NCBI GenBank assembly: GCA_039654915.1
Contig: CM077593.1
Location: 55,310,501-55,374,500 of the forward strand
Source: Aquilaria yunnanensis
Taxonomy: Eukaryota; Streptophyta; Magnoliopsida; Malvales; Thymelaeaceae
Length of the DNA stretch: 64,000 nucleotides
Direction: 5' to 3'
Shown one piece after another: positions 58,194 to 64,000 of this stretch. Numbering within the stretch: the first letter of the stretch is position 1; every line of letters starts with the position of its first letter. The notes beneath the pieces were generated by a model. The model was not told the DNA's origin. It made no database searches and worked only from the letters and a program-made list of their open reading frames with translations. The translations under genes were made by a program, and so were the position numbers.

Positions 58194-58765
58194 TTAGCGA
58201 GGCACTTCGCCTCCTAGTTGATAAGCCTTGTTCGGAAAGATGTCCTCTATCCATCCTTCGGTGTTCTCGAGATACCCAACTTTCATATTTTTCCCGTCAT
58301 AGGCTAGTGAACCGTCGTGTCTTGAAACTAGTCGTGCCAGTCTCGAGCAACATGCCCGGGTTTTTTGAATGTCAGAAAATGCGTCCTAGTTTCTCGTCAC
58401 AGGCGACACGTGGTAGGCATCAGGTGGGATGGGCACGTCCTTTTGCGCGTGAGGGGCCATTATGGTGATGTTTCACTTTCACGCAGCATTTATGACGCCC
58501 TTCTGTCATACTTTTTATTTGTGCTTCTTTGCTCTCATTTTGCTCTGTGTCGTTTTCTCCTTTTTTGCGGCAGTTTTAGCGGCGGAGCAATTTCCGACGA
58601 TCTTTTATGACGGCGTCCTCAAACCCAGAGTTCGGCAAGACTTTTGGTGGGTTCTGATTTCTAGAGTTCCTTCAATTTCTGGTTTTCTTTTCGCTTCTCG
58701 AAGTCATTTTTCTTCTTTTTGAAATCATTTTCCCCCTTTTTCTGAAGTCATTTTTTGGATCAACA
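58194..58765 (+). other. Tat4 aORF upstream region
   Basis: The region before the Tat4 aORF. It shares leader blocks with other copies (GGCGGAGCAATTT, GACGGCGTCCTCAAA, GTTCGGCAAG). The TATA box seen in the others is decayed here (TTTTTATTTGTGC near 58510). Confidence 0.5.
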
Positions 58766-61270
58766 ATGCCTGTTCTTGACAGATGGCAACCTTTTATGTC
58801 TCACCCTTGTTGCACCACTCCTGAAAAATTAGAAAAGTGGAAGACCAAATTTTTTCTTCCCTCGTATGCCATCACAAGGTTACCTCGCCTTGGCCAGTTT
58901 AGCTTTATGAATTGGGGTGATGAGGTTGCCATTTTTCGAGCCCAACTGAAGGCCGGACTTCGGTTTCCTCCTGCGAAGATGATTTGCGACTTTTGCTAAT
59001 TTCATGGCATAGCCGTGAATCAACTTCCTCCCAACTCATTTTGTTATTTCAACGCCTTTCTCTGCATGTGTGAGATCTTCAGGGTAGAACCCCATTTCAT
59101 CCTGTTCATGCAGTACTATAAGCTCTATCCGGTTCTGAAGGGTGGCTTTTATTTCATGCTGCCTCAGGGATCTGGGAGTAAGAAATTTATGTTCACCTTC
59201 ACTACCAAGGATAGCTGGCGAGGGTGGCAAAAGAAGTTCTTCTTCCTAAAGGTGGCGGAGGCCTGGTCGCATGTCCTGACTAAGTGGGCTGGGGGAAAGC
59301 TGGAGGTGAATGTCATGGATTACAGGAAGCTGCTAACTCCCGAGTTGGCGGTGAGGTTTGGGGACTTTGACAGATGAATCCGTGCTGTCGTCGACTGGGA
59401 TGCCGAGGTCCCTTCATGCTCTCTCTACCCTTTCCCGATCATGTAGAAACTCATGACCGAGGATGTCCTTCAGGAGTTAGGGTGGTTATGGAGCATAAGA
59501 CGGATCTCGGCATGCCAGCTCCTGCTACCGAGGGGAAGAACTCTTGGCTGGTAAAGCTCATTCGGAGTGGGCTTACTTATGAAGCCTTTTTTGAAAGTAA
59601 GTTTCTTTCAAAGTTTTTTCAGCCTAAGTGTCTGTGGACTTACATTGATTTCTTCCCTATTTTTCAGAGATGGGCGACGAGTTTGCCGCCTACTGCAGGT
59701 CTCTCTTCCTAGGTCAAGCCGAGAAGGGAGAACAGAAGAAGAGGCGCAAGGCTTCTGGGAGCGGATCATCTTCGGCCAAGAAGGCCAAGAAGGACACCCC
59801 TCTTCCCCCTCCGGAGGATGTTTTGGAAGTCGACGATGTTATTGCTACTTCCACCAAGGTTGGCGATGTCATTGCAACTTCTACAGAGGTTGCAACTTTG
59901 CCCCAGCCTGAAACTGCCAGGGGGGTTCTTGCCGAGGTGGCCATTCTTGCCCTTCCGAGTCCCACCACGTCGGTGGATTTGTTGGGCTCTTTGGCGGATC
60001 TTTCTGCCGAAGATTTAGAAAAGCACCGAAGGGCCAAGGGCAAACATGTTCCTGCCGACATGGATGAGGTCGGTGACTCTGATGACGACTGTGCCGAGGT
60101 TGCACCAGGTTTGTCTCTTTTTTTTTTTCCCTGCAATCAACTTATATTTTTTATAATCAAGGAATTTTTACCTGATAAGATGCATGTTTCTTTTTGCAGA
60201 GGATGCAGCGCCCCTAGCTTGGAAGATTGAGCACGCCCGAAGGAGGGATCTTCGGGATTCTCATGTCCCGAAGGACAAAGTCCCAAGGGAACCATTCTAG
60301 TCTTTCACAGAGGACATGAATCTGTTCTCCGAGGATTGTCGGGAAATGGCTCCCCAAATGGAGAAGGGCGTGCTTACCCAGGCATCCTTCAAGGCAGTCA
60401 CCGAGGAGTGTGCCTCCGAGGATGCCCTTGCTACAAAAGATTCCCAGCATTCTGCTCAGGTAACTCCTCAGGCTCTTCACTTTTCCTTCCCACTTTTTGA
60501 CTAAGTGTTTTTGGCTTTCCTTGTGCAAATTTCGCTAAGTACCTTCTTTTTTTTTGCTGCTTTTGGGGTATAGTGGATACTTCCAAGCTTGGGCAGCAAA
60601 GCAGTCTTCGGCCCAAGCTTGGGCTGAAGACAAATCGGAGAAGGCCAAAGTTTTTTGTGCCAACTCGGTGCGGACGAACACCAAGTTGAACCAAATATGC
60701 AAGGAGAAGATTGCTAGTCTTCGGGAGGAGTTCTTGAAGGGCCAACAGGGGCTCTTGAAGGATTTTTCCAAGAAGATGTCCAACCTTGGCAACAAATTAA
60801 TCAGCCTGACTTTGACCAATGAGACCCTTCAAAAGGAAAAGGAAGGGTAGTTTGCCCTCCTGGTGAAGGCAATGGCTAAAAATGCCGAACTCCAGGCCAA
60901 GGTTGACTTGCCGAATGAGGGTTCGAAGAAGAAGAAGAAAACCGAGGAGTCGGAGAAGGAGATTTCTGACCTTCAGCAGGAGGTTTTGGATCTTCAACAT
61001 GAGGTAGACGAGTTGGACGTTGAAAGAGGCAAAGCCGTCCAGACGTCCAAGGTTGCTTTTCAGGACGGCTTCTGCCTAGCTTGTCATTAGTTTCTGAAGA
61101 AGTATCTAGACCTCGATCCTTCCTTTCTGGCTACCCTGGATATTCCCAAGGGGCCTCGGTGGATGTGGTCAAGAGTCGAGTTCCTTAACCTGCCATTTCC
61201 TCCTCCTGCACTGAAGGTGGCGCCGAAAGATTCAGGAGCCGAAGCTTCCTATGACGCCGGGGTCCCTTAA
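58766..61270 (+). pseudogene. aORF of Tat4: spliced antisense gene, most complete copy
   Basis: Exons 58766-59596, 59668-60108, 60200-60459 and 60560-61270; introns 59597-59667 (71 bp), 60109-60199 (91 bp) and about 60460-60559 (GT donor, acceptor decayed to CTG). Spliced length is about 2.24 kb, near 750 codons. Exon 1 starts MPVLDRWQPFMSHPCCTTPE and has the conserved NQLPPNSFCYFNAFLCMC, KGGFYFMLPQGSGSKKFM and DSWRGWQKKFFF. Exon 2 has FLGQAEKGEQKKRRKASGSG. Exon 3 has EDMNLFSEDC. Exon 4 is a Lys/Glu coiled coil with QEVLDLQHEVDELDVERGKA and VAFQDGFCLACH. Stops at 58997, near 59375 and elsewhere make it a pseudogene. It is antisense to pol; its function is unknown. Confidence 0.8.
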
Positions 61271-62925
61271 ATATTCTAGGACCTTCGGTTTCTTCTTTTT
61301 CTTTGTACTCTTCTTCTTGTAGTCTTCTCCTTGTATCAAGACCTTCTTCAATGAATTTTCCTTCATTATTTTGGCTAAGTCTTTTTTTAGCAATTTTTGT
61401 TTCCCATTTGTCCCGACCACTTTCGGTCAAGGGACTTTGGTACTCTCTATGCTCGTTTTCGTCGGCCATTCTTCGGGAGGACTTTCGCAGTTGGCGATGT
61501 TCCCTTAGGCAAAGTTTAGCCTACCCCTTGTCGGCCGTGTTCGGTAGACTTGCCCTCTTTTGGGTCTATAACCCAACTAACTTCGGAAGGAATAGGAGAC
61601 TTTCGGGAGTCAATACTTCAGCTTTGTTGGTGAACATTATCAGACAGGGGAAAACTTTCTGTACTTAGACAAATTTCTGGCTTTCACCATTTCTTGTCTA
61701 AAAATTCTAAGTGTAGAATTTCTTTAAGGCGCCCGAGTGCCTTGTATTTTTCAGTTTTCCTTCTTCGGTGCTGCCGAGCTTATATACTCCCTTTCGGACC
61801 AAATGCCGAAGTACCCCATAGGACGGCTTTCGGGGTTCTAATTCGGCTTTTCAGGGGGAGGTCTTCTTTTCCTTATTCCTTTTGGCCTATCATGCAGGTT
61901 TGCAGTTATGGCCACCTTTTGCCGGAAAGGCCTGCTTTCGGACTTGGTTCGCCATCCATCGTTCGTCAAACATCTGTATGATGGCCGAACTACTTCAAAT
62001 GGATAGTGGCTTCTGTACTGGAGATAAGTGACAACTCCTTAGTACAATAGGAAGTTCTCCTGGCCACTTTCCCTTTGCATATCTTATAGTCCCTCTTTCG
62101 TAGCTGTTTCGGCAACTCTATTTGTCTGTTGCTCGGGGGTTGAGCTAGTGGGCTGAAGTGCCTTTTTATTCAGAGGTCGGTGACGGATTCTTGAAATCTT
62201 CTGTCCATAAACTGGAAATCATTACTGGCCGGTGTCACCGTCGGTATGCCAAATCAGCATACTATGTTCTTCCAGATGAACTTTTTATGCACCTTTTGCC
62301 TGCATGGTTGCTAGGAGTTCTGCCTTACCCCACTCAGTGAAGTAGTCCTCTGCTATGACGCAGAACTTCACATCTTCGGGTGCTTTCTGGAGTGGCTCGG
62401 TGCAATCTTTCTGAGGTTATCAACTCCGAAGGCAGTCTTCGGGTGCTGGCATGTCTCTGGCCATTTTCACAGCTCTTGGACGAATTGTCCTACGCACCCA
62501 TTTTACCGATATATCTTAATAAAGGAATTGCGTACCTTTGCCTATATAGCTTTTCCTTATTATCATCCGGAATGTCTACGCACTTCCTGCCTCTTCATGA
62601 GGATTTTTGAGACTTCTTGGTTGCGAGATTCGTCTTTGTAGGATCTTTCCACCTTTTGTGCGAGGTTATTATAGCTAGCGTGCCATGCTCGGATGGCCCA
62701 ATGCTTTTGGTAATCAAATTTGATCATCTTGGTGGCCTCCTTGCCTTCGGGTCTCCGACGGGGTATCCTAGTGCCCTGATGTTCTGCGCTTGGAGTTCCA
62801 CCGACAAGGAGTTTCCAATCTAGATCTAGCTTCGCTCCGTCTCCTTTGTTGGTTTCAACCTTCCCTACATCTAGGATTTCGGTGATCTAGTCTGCCAGTA
62901 CCTAAGCGCTTACTGCCCTTCTGAT
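61271..62925 (-). pseudogene. Tat4 pol remnant, heavily decayed
   Basis: The minus strand retains scattered integrase and RNase H similarity: the C-terminal domain near 61750-61850, catalytic core near 62100-62400, and archaeal-type RNase H near 62630-62830 (the order expected for a minus-strand element). No open frame is useful. A GACC...GGTC hairpin related to the Tat1 array lies near 61410-61435. It is cut at about 62925 by G2. Confidence 0.6.
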
Positions 62926-63132
62926 ATGATCAAAGAAGGCACAACCAAGGAAGGCAAGGACCCACTAAAGGTTTCTAGTGGACCTTTGACAAGGAAAAAG
63001 GCTAAGGAGCTCACTAGTGCACTCCAAGCTTGGATTTTGACAGATTGGCGATGTTCTGGTGGAAAAATCATATCTTCAGCTAAACAGATCGGAATTGAGT
63101 AATTCTTGATTCATTGGAAAGATAACATCTGA
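62926..63132 (+). pseudogene. G2 polyprotein tail and 3' noncoding
   Basis: The last 50 or so codons of a G-type polyprotein (IKEGTTKEGKDPLKVSSGPL, then TRKKAKELTSALQAWI) ending near 63100, matching the G1 tail at about 17600-17760. The upstream part is absent; decayed Tat4 sequence adjoins it directly. Confidence 0.7.
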
Positions 63133-63942
63133 AGCTACAAGTCATATGAAGACCATCAAACCCAGTTTGTACGTTAATGAGGTCCAATTTAGCTTCAAAG
63201 TCGCGATTTACGAGTTATCGCTGGTTCAGAAGCAGTTGCAGTATTTTTCGCATATCTTTGGATTCAGATGTCCGTTTTGTGTGGTTCAGGTGTCATTTCA
63301 AAGATAAGAAAGATATCTACAACTTTCATGCTTTTCATTTTGAGAAATAATGGTTGCATCAAGTTTTAATTTCAGCTTGAAGTTGAAGACACAAGCAGGA
63401 ACCACCTGAGAAGACTATTTTGGGGTTTTCATGGCCAATCTTGTATTTATAGTTTATTTTCGTTCAAATCCTATTTAGATACATTATTTAGGAAGTTATT
63501 TAGGCTATGGAATAGTTTTAAATCGTTTTGGGCAAGTGGCATACGCTGCATTCATTGAACTTGTTCAAACTAGGAATTAGAGTCCTAATTTGACTAGGAT
63601 TTCCTATGTCTTTATATCTAGGATTCTTAAGGGATTTAGGCTGCGAATTTTGCCCAGCTTTTAACCCTAGTTTAGGCCTATATAAAGGCACATATTCTGG
63701 ATGTAAATATACAGAAAAATTTCGAAATAATATTGCTCTTTGGAGAGGTTTTCTCTTTGGTTCTTTGTGGACTGCCTTGGTGCACAAGTATGCTTGTGTT
63801 CTTGGAGTTCCATACTTCTCGTTTCTAGTCACAGGTTGATTAGGGGTGGGGGTCTTCAAACCCAATCTCTTTGATGTGTTGTGGAGCTTGAAAAACATCT
63901 TGGGCGAGTTTCATGGTCTTTATACCATCGGGGTTCGCATCA
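63133..63942 (+). mobile_element. G2 LTR
   Basis: About 810 bp, matching the G1 LTRs in inverse orientation, more diverged than the G1 pair are from each other. It ends GGGGTTCGCATCA. It has coding tail before it and a primer site after it, so it lies between two internal regions. Confidence 0.8.
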
Positions 63943-63943
63943 G

Positions 63944-64000
63944 TTGGTATCAGAGCCACAAGTTCCATTGAAGGACATATCTTTGTGTTCTTGTTTCTCT
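63944..64000 (+). other. G2 primer binding site and leader start
   Basis: TTGGTATCAGAGCCA (63944-63958), the initiator-Met type, followed by leader sequence matching G1 at 21345-21387 inverted. The element continues past the window. Confidence 0.82.

Overview
The window is a block of nested LTR retrotransposons from a plant nuclear genome, most likely a flowering plant with a large repeat-rich genome. Pointers to a plant are the Tat-lineage Ty3/gypsy proteins (a second, archaeal-type RNase H behind RT), initiator-Met-tRNA primer sites, 68-104 bp GT-AG introns and many solo LTRs. I find no host gene, rRNA, tRNA or CRISPR. Every retrotransposon protein gene is broken by stops, frameshifts or deletions.

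Layout. 1-1704: the 5' end of an LTR element on the minus strand (family K, probably Copia-like) running off the left edge. 1816-3230: a solo LTR of the same family in opposite orientation, sitting in a degraded long LTR of family L (1705-1815 and 3231-4351). 4352-5753: unassigned. 5754-22213: G1, a minus-strand pol-less gypsy element, interrupted by Tat1 (6411-17371, plus, target duplication ACCTG). 22214-22630: unassigned. 22631-55415: Tat3 (minus), whose 3' LTR holds L-B (23374-28566), which holds L-A (25025-27651). Its pol holds a solo K LTR (33312-34728, duplication GAAGT) and a four-deep nest: L-D (from 36170), then Tat2 (39505-54384, duplication GCTTC), then L-C (46176-50463, duplication ATCTC). 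55416-56079: a K LTR fragment. 56080-62925: Tat4 (minus) with a solo Tat LTR (57330-58188, duplication GTTGG). 62926-64000: G2, a plus-strand relative of G1 whose single LTR has coding tail before it and a primer site after it.

How the parts work together. Each Tat element is LTR, primer site, gag, protease, RT, RNase H, archaeal-type RNase H, integrase, then a gene on the opposite strand (aORF), polypurine tract and LTR. The aORF is present in all four Tat copies with the same four-exon structure, and in three of them with a TATA box about 250-290 bp upstream, so it looks like a separate spliced antisense gene. The gag frame appears to start inside the LTR, 32 nt before its end, and to be translated through the primer site. 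The long L LTRs carry arrays of small hairpins with an AACA loop and covarying arms.
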